This document shows, piece by piece, positions 7,494-15,932 of a stretch of 23,247 nucleotides of DNA. The position numbers and the translations under genes were made by a program. Within the stretch, counting starts at the first letter, position 1. The number at the start of each line of letters is the position of its first letter. This DNA is from Methylococcaceae bacterium (GTDB lineage: Bacteria; Pseudomonadota; Gammaproteobacteria; Methylococcales; Methylomonadaceae): positions 1 to 23,247 of the forward strand of contig JABFST010000221.1 of NCBI GenBank assembly GCA_013140465.1, written 5' to 3'. Under the pieces are notes generated by a model, which worked only from the letters and a program-made list of their open reading frames with translations, was not told where the DNA came from and did not search any database.

Positions 7494-7904
7494 TTATTGA
7501 AAGGTTTTGTATAACCCGTCCAATACTAAGGAATTGGGGCTGACCATGCCGATTACCTGCTTATTTTCTAGCACGGGCGCACGCACCAAGTTGTAGTTGG
7601 CAAACAGCCTGGAACAATAGCGTATGTCCATATCAGGATGCACGGAAATAACGGGCTTGCTCATGATTTCGTAAACATTCACCCGATCCGGCGCTCGGTC
7701 TTTAGCCAACACATGGCGGGCAATATCGCCGGAGGTCAACATGCCGTATTCGTCATCGTCGTTGCGCTTTTCGACGATCAGCACGGCGGTTTTAAGGGAC
7801 TTCATTTTTTTTAAGGCTTCGGCAATCGTCGCAACGCCGTCTATCGTGCCAAAATCAGTTTTCATGACATCCCTGACGCGGATGATGTTGCTGGTCATAC
7901 TCAT
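7494..7904 (-). CDS. Two-CBS-domain protein
   Basis: A 136-residue protein made of two CBS motifs and little else. The first runs from about V-R-D-V-M-K near 10 to L-T-S-G-D-I-A-R-H near 57-65. The second runs from Y-E-I-M-S-K-P-V near 78 to V-L-E-N-K-Q-V-I-G-M-V near 111-121. CBS pairs bind adenine nucleotides, S-adenosylmethionine or similar ligands and regulate partner proteins. Its start overlaps the P-II-like gene as ATGA, with AGAGGAT as ribosome site, so it is the last gene of the DUF1538 operon. It probably senses nucleotide or energy state for the DUF1538 membrane pair; that role is inferred from the operon. Confidence 0.88.
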   Translation of the reverse strand: MSMTSNIIRVRDVMKTDFGTIDGVATIAEALKKMKSLKTAVLIVEKRNDDDEYGMLTSGDIARHVLAKDRAPDRVNVYEIMSKPVISVHPDMDIRYCSRLFANYNLVRAPVLENKQVIGMVSPNSLVLDGLYKTFQ

Positions 7905-8251
7905 ATTTTATCCTCTAGCTCTTGGGTCAGTTCTTCAACTTGGCGCATCACACCGATAGCATCTTCCACATCCACCTGAAACGCGATGCCGGTACCCGGT
8001 TTATTGTCAAATTCGGCCACTTTGGCAATTTTTTCCAAAATATGTCGGCTCAGGTGTTCTTCCACCAAAAATAGCAAGACATCGCGGGCCGATTCTAGGC
8101 TTAAGCCAAAAAAGGTTTTGCTTTGTTTCAAGCCTTCACCACGCGCGTGGTTGATGACAGTCGCGCCTTTTGCGCCGCTTTGGCGTGCGGCATCCAGCAC
8201 AATATCGGTTTTGTCGTCTTCGACAAAGGCAATGATAAGTTTAAAGTGCAT
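7901..8251 (-). CDS. P-II-like signalling protein linked to DUF1538
   Basis: A 116-residue protein with the P-II fold pattern: the opening strand M-H-F-K-L-I-I-A-F-V, the G-A-K-G-A-T-V and R-G-E-G segment at about 26-40, and the late strand T-G-I-A-F-Q-V-D-V-E-D-A-I-G near 87-100, which matches the P-II C-terminal core. The T-loop is short and lacks the tyrosine that is uridylylated in GlnB/GlnK, so it belongs to a P-II-like branch. I chose the ATG at 8251 because AAGGA lies 5 bases upstream and the residues before it do not fit the fold; a longer reading would overlap the DUF1538 gene. It probably binds a nucleotide and docks on the DUF1538 proteins, as other P-II-like proteins do on their transporters. 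Confidence 0.8.
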   Translation of the reverse strand: MHFKLIIAFVEDDKTDIVLDAARQSGAKGATVINHARGEGLKQSKTFFGLSLESARDVLLFLVEEHLSRHILEKIAKVAEFDNKPGTGIAFQVDVEDAIGVMRQVEELTQELEDKI

Positions 8252-8256
8252 AAGCG

Positions 8257-8261
8257 TCCTT
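8257..8261 (-). promoter_or_regulatory. Ribosome binding site deciding the P-II-like start
   Basis: AAGGA on the minus strand overlaps the TAA stop of the DUF1538 gene and lies 5 bases before the ATG at 8251. It supports the shorter reading of the P-II-like protein. Confidence 0.65.
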
Positions 8262-9039
8262 AAGAGTTGGATGAACGGCTGCGCTGACTCAGCCATTGGG
8301 CTATTTGCGCGTACCCGAGTACGGCAATAATAGGAAATAAACTGGCAAAGGCGATCAAACCAAAGCCATCGACTAACGGGTTGCGCCCCGGCACGGTTTC
8401 GGCCAAGCCTAAGCCGAGTGCCGTCACCAAAGGGACTGTTACTGTGGAAGTGGTGACACCGCCGGAATCATAAGCGAGGCCAATAATCATTTTGGGTGAA
8501 TACAGGGTTTGCACCAGCACGATGATATAACCTACGATGATGAAATAATAGAGTTCCGTACCTGTCACTATCCGAAACGCCCCCAAGGCAATACCAAATG
8601 CCACGCCCAAAGACACAGCAATGCGCAAGCCCCAAGCATGAATGCTGCCGCCGGACAGTTGTTGGGCTTTAAGGGCAACCGCCAGCAATGACGGTTCGGC
8701 TAAGGTCGTCGCAAAACCAATGCTGGCGGCAAACACATACACCCAACCATAAGCCTGCCAAGGCGGTGCCACTTGGGCTTGGTGCCAGCCTAAAAATTCA
8801 GGCGTGGTGAGTTGTGCCGCCATGAGTTTGCCCAAAGGAAACAACGCCATCTCCAAGCCTTCTAAGAAAAAGGCAATTCCCAGCAACACCAACACAAAGC
8901 CCATCAAGAGTTTTTTGGGTTGCGCCAAGGGTTTGCGGATAACCAGCACTTGAAAGCCGATAATAATCGCGGCTATCGGCAAAATATCCCGACCCGTACC
9001 CAATAAAGCACCCGCAAAATGGATAAGCCACGCAATCAT
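8260..9039 (-). CDS. DUF1538 membrane protein, second subunit
   Basis: A 259-residue polytopic protein with about six or seven helices. Family landmarks are the [14 protein letters not shown] segment near 58-71, the T-T-L-A-E-P-S segment near 111-117, the hallmark [13 protein letters not shown] at about 189-201, and [10 protein letters not shown] near 218-227. It is clearly paralogous to the gene just upstream, with which it shares a 4-base ATGA overlap. In other bacteria two DUF1538 halves can occur as one long chain, so the two proteins probably form a heterodimer. The conserved glycine- and threonine-rich loop suggests a re-entrant element of a transporter, but no substrate is known to me. 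Confidence 0.9.
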   Translation of the reverse strand: MIAWLIHFAGALLGTGRDILPIAAIIIGFQVLVIRKPLAQPKKLLMGFVLVLLGIAFFLEGLEMALFPLGKLMAAQLTTPEFLGWHQAQVAPPWQAYGWVYVFAASIGFATTLAEPSLLAVALKAQQLSGGSIHAWGLRIAVSLGVAFGIALGAFRIVTGTELYYFIIVGYIIVLVQTLYSPKMIIGLAYDSGGVTTSTVTVPLVTALGLGLAETVPGRNPLVDGFGLIAFASLFPIIAVLGYAQIAQWLSQRSRSSNS

Positions 9040-9776
9040 ATTAGCATCCCATAGGCCATGACAAAAATCATTGGGGTTAAAGAGGCAAACGCAATCAGGC
9101 CAAAACCATCAACCATTGGGTTGCGGCCTTTTATGGCGCTTGCCAAGCCCACGCCTAAGGCGGTCACGAGGGGTACGGTGATTGTGGAGGTGGTGACACC
9201 ACCAGAATCGTAGGCGATGCCAATAATTTCTTTGGGGGCAAACGGGGTTATCAGCATGACCGCGCAATAACCGCCAATAATCAGATAATACAAGGGCCAG
9301 CCACGAATAATGCGCAGCACGCCCACGACGATGGCAAACCCCACCGATAGCGCGACACTGATGCGCAAACCTAAGGCGTACTGAGTTTTGGCTTCGTCGG
9401 TAGCGGCAATTAAGCCACCTTTGCCAGCAATACGCGCGGCTTCGTCGGCGATTGCAATCAGCGCAGGTTCGGCAACTGTAGTGCCAAAACCCAAACAAAA
9501 GGCAAACGTCAGCAGCCAAAAGACACTGCCTTTACGCGCAAACGCAAACGCCATTGCTTCGCCCAGCGGGAATAGGCTTAGTTCCAAGCCTTGCACAAAT
9601 AAGGCCAGGCCCAGCACGACAAACACCGTACCCATTACCAACCGAAACACATCCGGCACCGCTTGGCCTATCACGAACACCTGAAAAACCAACACGACGG
9701 CAAGAATAGGGGCCAGATCCAAAAAACTACTGAACAGTTGCCTGATAAAACGGTTCTTTAACATAGAAATGCCCAT
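9036..9776 (-). CDS. DUF1538 membrane protein, first subunit
   Basis: A 246-residue polytopic protein and the first gene of the operon. It carries the same landmarks as its neighbour: [13 protein letters not shown] near 60-72, T-T-V-A-E-P-A near 99-105, [13 protein letters not shown] at 188-200, and [10 protein letters not shown] near 217-226. The start could be the ATG at 9776 or the one at 9761; neither has a strong ribosome site. The gene is transcribed away from the UPF0182 gene, so 9777-9996 should hold both promoters. Function is unknown; a transporter or channel half is the natural guess. Confidence 0.88.
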   Translation of the reverse strand: MGISMLKNRFIRQLFSSFLDLAPILAVVLVFQVFVIGQAVPDVFRLVMGTVFVVLGLALFVQGLELSLFPLGEAMAFAFARKGSVFWLLTFAFCLGFGTTVAEPALIAIADEAARIAGKGGLIAATDEAKTQYALGLRISVALSVGFAIVVGVLRIIRGWPLYYLIIGGYCAVMLITPFAPKEIIGIAYDSGGVTTSTITVPLVTALGVGLASAIKGRNPMVDGFGLIAFASLTPMIFVMAYGMLI

Positions 9777-9984
9777 TTCTTAACTAAGGCTTGATTGTAT
9801 ATTAAACGCGTGGCGCAAAGCTATCGGCGATTGGCACAACGGCTAAGCCCCAGTTTTGCCTAGGCTTTGCCTTGCGTCTAAATCATCACGAACAGGCTAT
9901 AGGGTGTTAGAATACTAATAGTAATGGAATTAGATGCTTTCGGCTGTTTTGCTTGAACAGGGCATCGCTAACACTCACCTATTT

Positions 9985-9992
9985 AAAGAGGA
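9985..9992 (+). promoter_or_regulatory. Ribosome binding site deciding the UPF0182 start
   Basis: AAAGAGGA lies just before the ATG at 9997. The upstream in-frame ATG at 9934 lacks such a site and would add 21 residues unlike the family start. Confidence 0.75.
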
Positions 9993-9996
9993 CTCT

Positions 9997-12657
9997 ATGC
10001 GCAACCTGAAATTTGTACCCGCGATCATTGTGGCGACACTGGTCATCGCTGGCATCTTGTTTGTCGCCTTTCATTTTATCTTTCTCGACCTGTTTGTAGA
10101 CTTATGGTGGTATCAGTCCTTAAAACTTGAAGCCTATTTTTGGCTACGGCTGTTGTATAAATACTTTTTGTCGGGTGGTGTCACCTTGGCGTTTTTCGCC
10201 ATATTCTTTTTCCATTTTTGGATAGCTTCGCGTTACTTGGGCCTTAATCCGCCGGATGAAGTGTTAAGCAACTTAGACAAACGCCGCCGTTTCCAACGCT
10301 TTGCCGATGTGTTCATGAACGGTTCGGCAAAAGTCTACACGCCTATTTCTTTGGCTTTGGCAATCTTTATCGCCATCCCTTTTTATACCCAATGGGAAGC
10401 GTCATTACTGTTCTTTTTTGGCAGCCCATCAGGAGTCACCGAATCCGTGTACGGTAATGATGTCAGCTTTTATATGCTGTCCTACCCCGTGTACCAACTG
10501 ATCCAAAAAGAATTGCTGACCACTGCGGTCTTAATTTTTTCAATGGTGGGCATTTTATATTGGTTGGAACATGTTTTTGTCCCCAACCAAAACAAGGAAT
10601 ACCACATCGGTGCTAAAGTCCACTTAACCGTGTTGATTGGTTTTGTCGTGGCGTTTGTGGTGTGGGGGTTTATGCTGCAACGGTTTTCGTTGCTGTATAC
10701 CGACACCCATGAACCCGTCTTTTACGGCCCGGGGTTTGTCGAAATACGCTACCAGCTGCCGCTGATTTGGTTAGGCATCGCCAGTTTTTTGGCGACCGCG
10801 CTGACTGCGGTGGTGTTTATTTTTTCTGAAAAACACCGCATAAAATCACCGTTTTTTATCTCCTTGGGCTTTTTTCTGTTGGCGTTGGCCTTGCCCAAGA
10901 TGTCGCTAATCCCAGATTTGTTGCAAAAATTTATCGTGCAACCCAATCCCGTCAAGTCCGATGGCCCGCTGATACAGCAAAATATTGATGCCACTTTGGA
11001 TGCTTACGACTTAAAAAACATCGAAACCGTCGATTTAAAAATTGATCTGGATGCGACCCAAGACCTAGACCAGTGGGGTACGCAACGGCATTTTGAAAAC
11101 ATCCCGGTGTGGGACAGGGAATACATTATTGACAGCTATCGCCAGCTGCAAGAAATCCGCCCGTACTACAAGTTTTTGTCAGTGGACGAAGACCGCTACT
11201 TTATTTTGGACCACACCCGCCAAGTCAATTTGTCGGCGCGTGAAATCAACCTCACCAAGTTGCCCCCCGAAGCCCAAAACTGGGAAAACACCCATTTGCG
11301 CTACACCCACGGCTATGGTGCTGTGGCCTCGCCAGCGGCGCAAGATGCAGACAAACCCCTAATGTGGTACTTGCGCGACCTTAACCTGTATTCCGATGTG
11401 GGCTTAACGGTTAAAAACCCTGACATTTATTACGGTGAAGGCGAATACGGCTATGCGATTGTGCCGAATGCCCTTAAAGTGGTCGGGCTAGAAGGCAATG
11501 ACTCCAGCATAGAAAAAGATTATGCGGGCGATGGTGGCATACCTATTTCATCATTGTTTAGAAAAGCCTTGTTTGCCTTGTACTTACAGGATGAAAAAAT
11601 CTTTTTTTCCAGCGGCGTAACCACCCAAAGCCGCATTAAGATACGCCGCAACATCACCGAACGCGTCAGTACGCTGACACCGTTCCTGCATTTGGACAAA
11701 GCCCCGTATCTGGTCATAGGCAAAGACCGCTTTTATTGGATGCTGGATGCTTATACCTTATCCGACCGTTATCCCGTATCCAAACCCGCTGACGATGATT
11801 TTCTGGAAGGCCATCATCAGTTCAATTACATCCGCAACGCCGTTAAAGTGGTGGTTGATGCTTATGATGGGCAGGTCGATTATTACATCTCAGACCCCTC
11901 GGATCCGCTGATCCGCGCTTACGACAGCGCTTATCCCGGCTTGTTTAAAACCCTAGACGAAATGCCGCTGGAGTTGCGCAAGCACCTGCGTTATCCGCGT
12001 GACTTGTATTACATGCAGATGAAACTGTATGCCAAATACCATCAGCACAGCCCCGCCTTGTTCTACGAACAGGCGGAAACGTGGGCGCAAGCCAATGTGC
12101 GTGGACAAGCTTTGTTGCCGTATTACCAAACGATGGATTTTGGCAACTGCAATGGCAACGAAGAATTTGTCATGATTAACCCGATGACCCCCGTCAACAG
12201 GAACAACCTTAGCATGATAGGCGTTGCGGGCATTATGGACCACAGCAGTTGCGGTTTGGATTACAAACCCAACATCACCATTTATAAATTTGGCAAAGAT
12301 GTACAAGTGAACGGGCCGGCTCAAGTGGAAGCGTTGATTAACCAAGACCCGACCATTTCTGAGCAATTTAGCTTATGGGATCAAAAAGGCTCGCGCGTCA
12401 GGATGGGGCGTATGATTATTTTGCCTATCGGACATTCCGTACTGTATGTGCAGCCTGTTTACTTAATCTCGACCCAAACCCAAATTCCGCAATTGGCGCG
12501 GGTGATTGTATCGATAGGCAACGAAGTGGTCATGGACACCACCTTGTGGTCAGCGTTTAAACGGCTTAAACAAACCTATATGAAAGATGCTGCTGAGAAT
12601 GCCGGATTGGCTACGCCTAACGCCATCATTAACCCAGCTGGAGTAGGCATACAGTAG
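9997..12657 (+). CDS. UPF0182 family large membrane protein
   Basis: An 886-residue protein. The first 330 residues hold about seven membrane helices (near 5-27, 45-68, 107-125, 165-184, 203-223, 246-270 and 282-300). The remainder is a large hydrophilic domain, probably outside the cytoplasmic membrane. Family markers include the W-W-Y-Q-S stretch after the first helix and H-G-Y-G-A-V-A-S-P within the soluble part. The family is widespread in actinobacteria, cyanobacteria and some proteobacteria, and its role is not established as far as I know. It stands alone, divergent from the DUF1538 operon and convergent with the nuclease-like gene downstream. Confidence 0.9.
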   Translation: MRNLKFVPAIIVATLVIAGILFVAFHFIFLDLFVDLWWYQSLKLEAYFWLRLLYKYFLSGGVTLAFFAIFFFHFWIASRYLGLNPPDEVLSNLDKRRRFQRFADVFMNGSAKVYTPISLALAIFIAIPFYTQWEASLLFFFGSPSGVTESVYGNDVSFYMLSYPVYQLIQKELLTTAVLIFSMVGILYWLEHVFVPNQNKEYHIGAKVHLTVLIGFVVAFVVWGFMLQRFSLLYTDTHEPVFYGPGFVEIRYQLPLIWLGIASFLATALTAVVFIFSEKHRIKSPFFISLGFFLLALALPKMSLIPDLLQKFIVQPNPVKSDGPLIQQNIDATLDAYDLKNIETVDLKIDLDATQDLDQWGTQRHFENIPVWDREYIIDSYRQLQEIRPYYKFLSVDEDRYFILDHTRQVNLSAREINLTKLPPEAQNWENTHLRYTHGYGAVASPAAQDADKPLMWYLRDLNLYSDVGLTVKNPDIYYGEGEYGYAIVPNALKVVGLEGNDSSIEKDYAGDGGIPISSLFRKALFALYLQDEKIFFSSGVTTQSRIKIRRNITERVSTLTPFLHLDKAPYLVIGKDRFYWMLDAYTLSDRYPVSKPADDDFLEGHHQFNYIRNAVKVVVDAYDGQVDYYISDPSDPLIRAYDSAYPGLFKTLDEMPLELRKHLRYPRDLYYMQMKLYAKYHQHSPALFYEQAETWAQANVRGQALLPYYQTMDFGNCNGNEEFVMINPMTPVNRNNLSMIGVAGIMDHSSCGLDYKPNITIYKFGKDVQVNGPAQVEALINQDPTISEQFSLWDQKGSRVRMGRMIILPIGHSVLYVQPVYLISTQTQIPQLARVIVSIGNEVVMDTTLWSAFKRLKQTYMKDAAENAGLATPNAIINPAGVGIQ

Positions 12658-12673
12658 CTAGGGGTTGCTAGTG

Positions 12674-12691
12674 GGCGCAATGGACTGCGCC
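12674..12691. terminator. Weak hairpin between converging genes
   Basis: GGCGCA at 12674-12679 pairs with TGCGCC at 12686-12691 across a six-base loop, between the UPF0182 stop and the stop of the convergent nuclease-like gene. There is no T-run, so terminator activity is uncertain. Confidence 0.3.
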
Positions 12692-12708
12692 TGAGGGGGT
12701 GTGCATGT

Positions 12709-13302
12709 TTAAAAACTTTTGGCGCGAAAGTTTTCAGGCGTATCGAGGCTAAACGTGTCGTCCTTAATCCGCGCCACATAAAAGCCCGCCGCCAGCACGC
12801 GTTGCTTTAACGCCTCGGAAATATCTACGGCGGCGATGATGCCGTAGAGCTTTTTGTCCTTATGTTCGGGAAACAACTGGCGAAAATTTGCCATAATGTC
12901 GCTGAGTTGGGCAATGCCTTCCTCGCGCAAATGGCTTTTGACTTCAACGACGTAGGCTTCGTTCACCGCGCTATTGGCGTAGGCCAACACGTCTATTTCC
13001 GCATCCATGCCGTTTTTGCTGACGCGCACGCTGGGGCTAATCACTTCCATCTTAAAGCGTTCCTTTAAGATTTTGGTCATCGACGGCAAAGCCAAGCCTT
13101 CGGTAAAGCTGCCGAATTTTTTGCCTAAGCCGCCGATTTGTTTGCCGAGTTCTTTAAGTTGCTTGTCTGTCTGCTTGCCTAGCTCTTTAAGCTGCTTGTC
13201 TGTTTCCTTAAAACGTTGGTCGGTTTCTTTAAATTGCCGATCCGTTTCTTGTTGTGCGATAGCCAAACTGGCAACCAATTGTTTGAGTTCTTCGTCGGTC
13301 AT
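12709..13302 (-). CDS. PD-(D/E)XK nuclease-like protein with heptad-repeat N-terminus
   Basis: A 197-residue protein. Residues about 15-60 repeat Q-x-F-K-E-T-D and Q-L-K-E-L-G-K units, forming a parallel coiled coil. Residues 64-197 look like the PD-(D/E)XK fold: A-E-I-D104 then V-V-E120-V-K122, giving the D-x(n)-E-x-K active site, followed by helices and a strand near V-A-R-I-K. This resembles the DUF3782-type proteins common in cyanobacteria and sulfur or methane oxidisers, usually annotated hypothetical or Holliday-junction-resolvase-like. Substrate and partners are unknown. GGAG precedes the ATG. It follows the RnfB-like gene by 52 bases on the same strand and may be cotranscribed, although no functional link is evident. 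Confidence 0.8.
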   Translation of the reverse strand: MTDEELKQLVASLAIAQQETDRQFKETDQRFKETDKQLKELGKQTDKQLKELGKQIGGLGKKFGSFTEGLALPSMTKILKERFKMEVISPSVRVSKNGMDAEIDVLAYANSAVNEAYVVEVKSHLREEGIAQLSDIMANFRQLFPEHKDKKLYGIIAAVDISEALKQRVLAAGFYVARIKDDTFSLDTPENFRAKSF

Positions 13303-13354
13303 TTTAATCTCCGTTCAGTCTGGGCGAATTGCCGTCGCTAGCCATTTGGCGGCA

Positions 13355-13900
13355 TTAAGGATTGTGTAGCAAACGCGCCTTTTTTTGTTGCAAGCGTGCG
13401 GCAGTGGCTTTGGCTTCTTGCTCTTTGCGCAGATTCTTGGCTTCGTAACGGTTTTTGGCCTGTAGTGCGAAGGCGGATTTTTGCGTAACTGCCGGGTGGT
13501 TCTGGGAGGCGGGCTGCATCACGATACAATCGACTGGGCACGGCGCAACACATAGCTCGCAACCCGTACACTCCGACGCGATTACCGTGTGCATATGTTT
13601 GGCGGCCCCCAAAATGGCATCAACGGGACAGGCGGCAATGCACTTTACGCAACCAATACAGGTTTCTTCGATAATAACCGCCACTTGCTTGGGTTTATGC
13701 TGTCCATGCACAGGATTAAGCGGCTTGGGCGCAACGCCCAAAAGCTGTGCCAACTGCGCAATACCTTCGGCACCGCCAGGGGGGCATTGGTTAATGTCGG
13801 CTACGCCTTGGGCAAGTGCTTGGGCGTAAGGCAGACAACCTTGAAATCCGCATTGTCGGCATTGCGTTTGCGGCAAAATGGCATTTATTTGGGCAATCAC
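13355..13900 (-). CDS. rnfB: Soluble RnfB-like ferredoxin
   Basis: A 181-residue iron-sulfur protein. An N-terminal Fe-S domain has C14, C17, C22 and C39. Two classical [4Fe-4S] sets follow: C81, C84, C87, C91 and C111, C114, C117, C121, each in C-x2-C-x2-C-x3-C-P form. A basic, lysine- and alanine-rich tail ends the chain. This is the Fe-S core of RnfB/RsxB, but the N-terminal membrane helix of the complex-bound form is missing: the chain starts directly at the Fe-S domain. Short forms like this occur in beta- and some gammaproteobacteria away from the rnf operon. It probably carries electrons in the cytoplasm. The start is GTG at 13900; no in-frame ATG lies just upstream. Confidence 0.88.
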   Translation of the reverse strand: MIAQINAILPQTQCRQCGFQGCLPYAQALAQGVADINQCPPGGAEGIAQLAQLLGVAPKPLNPVHGQHKPKQVAVIIEETCIGCVKCIAACPVDAILGAAKHMHTVIASECTGCELCVAPCPVDCIVMQPASQNHPAVTQKSAFALQAKNRYEAKNLRKEQEAKATAARLQQKKARLLHNP

Positions 13901-14004
13901 GGGTTTAGTAACCTGCTTGGTCAGTCATTAATAAAAAGCCTATTTTACAGGACTTATGACTAGAGAACGCAGGAAGTAAAGCGACATTAAATCCCCCTCA
14001 CCCT

Positions 14005-14143
14005 GCCCTCTCCCTGAGGAGGGTGTCGTAAAAGCCTGAATTTAAGTTGGATTAGCGCGGCGTAACCCAACAAAATCAAAATGTTATGCTTCTTTACAGT
14101 GTGAACAACCGACCTTTTACGACACCCTCCTGAGGGAGAGGGC
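14005..14143. repeat. Long inverted repeat, REP/MITE-like
   Basis: Two 30-base arms, 14005-14034 and 14114-14143, are reverse complements with a single mismatch. They contain CCCTCTCCCTGAGG and GTGTCGTAAAAG segments. The 79-base centre holds a smaller imperfect palindrome at 14046-14071 that begins GTTGG and ends CCAAC. The whole could fold into one long hairpin on RNA. No direct repeats flank it, so insertion cannot be shown. It lies between the ApbE and RnfB-like genes, which may therefore not share a message. Confidence 0.85.
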
Positions 14144-14177
14144 GGTTTATCAACTTCGGACTCTATATTCCCAACGC

Positions 14178-15095
14178 CTATCCGCATTCGCCCAAACCTG
14201 CCAACGTACCGCCCACCTGTCCTTCTACATCCACCCAAAGATGCGGCAATCCTAAGGCCATCAACCATGCCTTGCCCTGTTCTTCTTTAAGCATGGCAAT
14301 TGTGGCGGCACTGCCCGCGACCACGCAATAATCGGCAACCACGCTCACAGCTACTAAATGGCGCACAGGCCAGCCTGTATTCGGGTTAAGGATATGTCCA
14401 TAGCGCTTGCCATTAATGCGGATGCAGCGTTCATAATCACCACTACTAGCCACTGCGCCTACTTTCAGCAATAAGTTGTGCAGCAAACCTTGTGCGGCGT
14501 TGGGATGGCGTATGCCGACGCGCCACGCGCTACCGTCAGCGCGGGGTCCCAACACCTTAATGTCGCCGCCTAAATTGATGACGGCATGGCTGATGCCTAA
14601 GCCATAACACAAGGCCGCCGCCCTATCGGCGGCATATTCTTTAACAATACCGCCAAAATCCAAGGCCATGCCCGCAACGCTAAACGCCAACTCAGGCCGC
14701 CGCCAATGCACCTTGTGCCAGCCGACTTTGGCCTGTAAAGCCGCCACCACATTGGCATCAGGCAAGGTGTTTTGCCCAAATTGCCAAGCTTCGCGCAAAA
14801 TCCCAGAACTAATGTCAAACAAGCCATCGCTTTGCTGATGGCAGGTGTCGGCATAATCCAGCAAACTGGCAGTTTCATCATCTACCCAAATGCTACCGCC
14901 GACTGCCGCCACGCGGTTAATCGCAGACAAAAAACTGTCGGGCAGATAGCGCGAATAACGTGCTTCCAAGCGTTGCACATCAGCGATTGCGGCCTGTGCC
15001 ACCTGCTCGGCAAGTGCGGGTGTCGGCGCAAACAATTGGATTTCGCAAAGCGTACCCATCGCCTTAAATTCAGTACGATAATAGTGGAGTGGCAT
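14178..15095 (-). CDS. apbE: FAD:protein FMN transferase (ApbE family)
   Basis: A 305-residue protein of the Ftp/ApbE family, which transfers FMN from FAD to a threonine or serine of target proteins such as RnfG, RnfD and NqrB/C. Seen motifs are F-K-A-M-G-T near 10-15, the S-R-Y start near 48-50, A-L-D-F-G-G-I-V-K near 144-152, I-N-L-G-G-D-I near 173-179, and H-I-L-N-P-N-T-G-W-P-V at 234-244. There is no signal peptide or lipobox, so it should act in the cytoplasm, unlike the periplasmic forms. The late motif reads A-G-S-A-A-T at 260-265, where the standard has A-D-A-x-x-T; the usual magnesium-ligand aspartate is a glycine here. No flavinylation target gene is in the window. Confidence 0.88.
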   Translation of the reverse strand: MPLHYYRTEFKAMGTLCEIQLFAPTPALAEQVAQAAIADVQRLEARYSRYLPDSFLSAINRVAAVGGSIWVDDETASLLDYADTCHQQSDGLFDISSGILREAWQFGQNTLPDANVVAALQAKVGWHKVHWRRPELAFSVAGMALDFGGIVKEYAADRAAALCYGLGISHAVINLGGDIKVLGPRADGSAWRVGIRHPNAAQGLLHNLLLKVGAVASSGDYERCIRINGKRYGHILNPNTGWPVRHLVAVSVVADYCVVAGSAATIAMLKEEQGKAWLMALGLPHLWVDVEGQVGGTLAGLGECG

Positions 15096-15151
15096 AAATT
15101 AAGCGGGAGTTGGGGTCAAAAGTCGTTGCCAAACACCAACTGGGTTTAGCC

Positions 15152-15179
15152 GAGGGTGTCCAGAATTTTGTATAAACAG
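15152..15179. mobile_element. Possible lone IS end (IS256-like)
   Basis: The segment starting GAGGGTGTCCAGAATTTTGT resembles inverted-repeat ends of IS256-type elements as I remember them. No transposase and no partner end are present, so at most it is a solitary remnant in the 128-base gap between the ApbE gene and the restriction locus. Confidence 0.25.
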
Positions 15180-15223
15180 AATCGCGGATTCAACTCCGCA
15201 GTGCAATCTTAGACCTCACACGA

Positions 15224-15931
15224 CTAAACACTATTGCTAACAGGCAACGCATTAAGCAAAGCTTTAGCGTGCTGCCAATTGGGCAAAAACATGTCCATAT
15301 AATAATAAAACCTGTCGTTATGGTGCCGTTCCAGCAAATGCACCATTTCATGGACAACAATGTATTCCAAGCATTGCACGGGTTTTTTAGCCAGCTCCAG
15401 ATTTAACCAAAGCCGTTTTTCCTCAATATTGCACGAACCCCATTTGCGTTTCATTTGCTTAACCTGCCAACTATTGACCGCCACCGCCATTTTCGCTTCC
15501 CATTTGCCTATCAGTTCCGGCAACTGCGCTTTAAGCTGTTGCCGATACCATTCATTCATGATGCTTTGGCGTTTGGCTGCGGAGGTTTCCGGCCTGACAT
15601 ACAGGTCGATTTCTGTTTTATTGCTGATAACCACTTTCGGCGGTGCGTCGGCTTCAATCACGTTCAACAAATAGCGGATGCCTTGGAAATAATGGCTTTC
15701 CCTATATTTATATTCCCTAGGCGTTTCCCGCTCTTGGTTTACAAATTGGCGTTGCTGGCGTTTGATCCAACCCAATTTTTCAATCGCAAACAGCCTGACC
15801 GCATCATCATTGACAAACAACGGCGCGGCGATGCGCACCCTGCCCGTGGGTGGATAAACGGCAAGATGGATGTTTTTAATGGCTTTACGCACCACATCAA
15901 TTTCAATGCCGCAGACAGTGATGTGTTCCAT
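15224..15931 (-). CDS. YgjP-type zinc metalloprotease (SprT-like/DUF45)
   Basis: A 235-residue protein with the family's K-W-G-S-C motif near 163-167 and the zinc site H194-E195-x2-H198, with the third ligand probably H204 in E-R-H-H-N-D. The N-terminal half is the beta-rich part typical of the YgjP/DUF45 family. Genes of this type are often found at the end of type I restriction operons, directly after hsdR, as here: one base separates its ATG from the hsdR stop. Its role there is not settled; turnover of the HsdR motor subunit or cleavage of another protein would be plausible guesses. Confidence 0.88.
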   Translation of the reverse strand: MEHITVCGIEIDVVRKAIKNIHLAVYPPTGRVRIAAPLFVNDDAVRLFAIEKLGWIKRQQRQFVNQERETPREYKYRESHYFQGIRYLLNVIEADAPPKVVISNKTEIDLYVRPETSAAKRQSIMNEWYRQQLKAQLPELIGKWEAKMAVAVNSWQVKQMKRKWGSCNIEEKRLWLNLELAKKPVQCLEYIVVHEMVHLLERHHNDRFYYYMDMFLPNWQHAKALLNALPVSNSV

Positions 15932-15932
15932 G

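Noticed and set aside
8252..8296. Longer N-terminus for the P-II-like protein
   Set aside because: It would overlap the DUF1538 coding end, lacks a ribosome site and does not fit the P-II fold start.
9777..9996. Promoters for the divergent DUF1538 operon and UPF0182 gene
   Set aside because: Promoters must lie here, but no -35/-10 pair with good spacing could be picked with confidence.
11953..12366. Long minus-strand reading frame inside the UPF0182 gene
   Set aside because: It is the antisense shadow of a clear family member, with no ribosome site or recognisable domain.
15184..15199. Small hairpin as terminator of the restriction operon
   Set aside because: Only five base pairs and no T-run on the minus strand.
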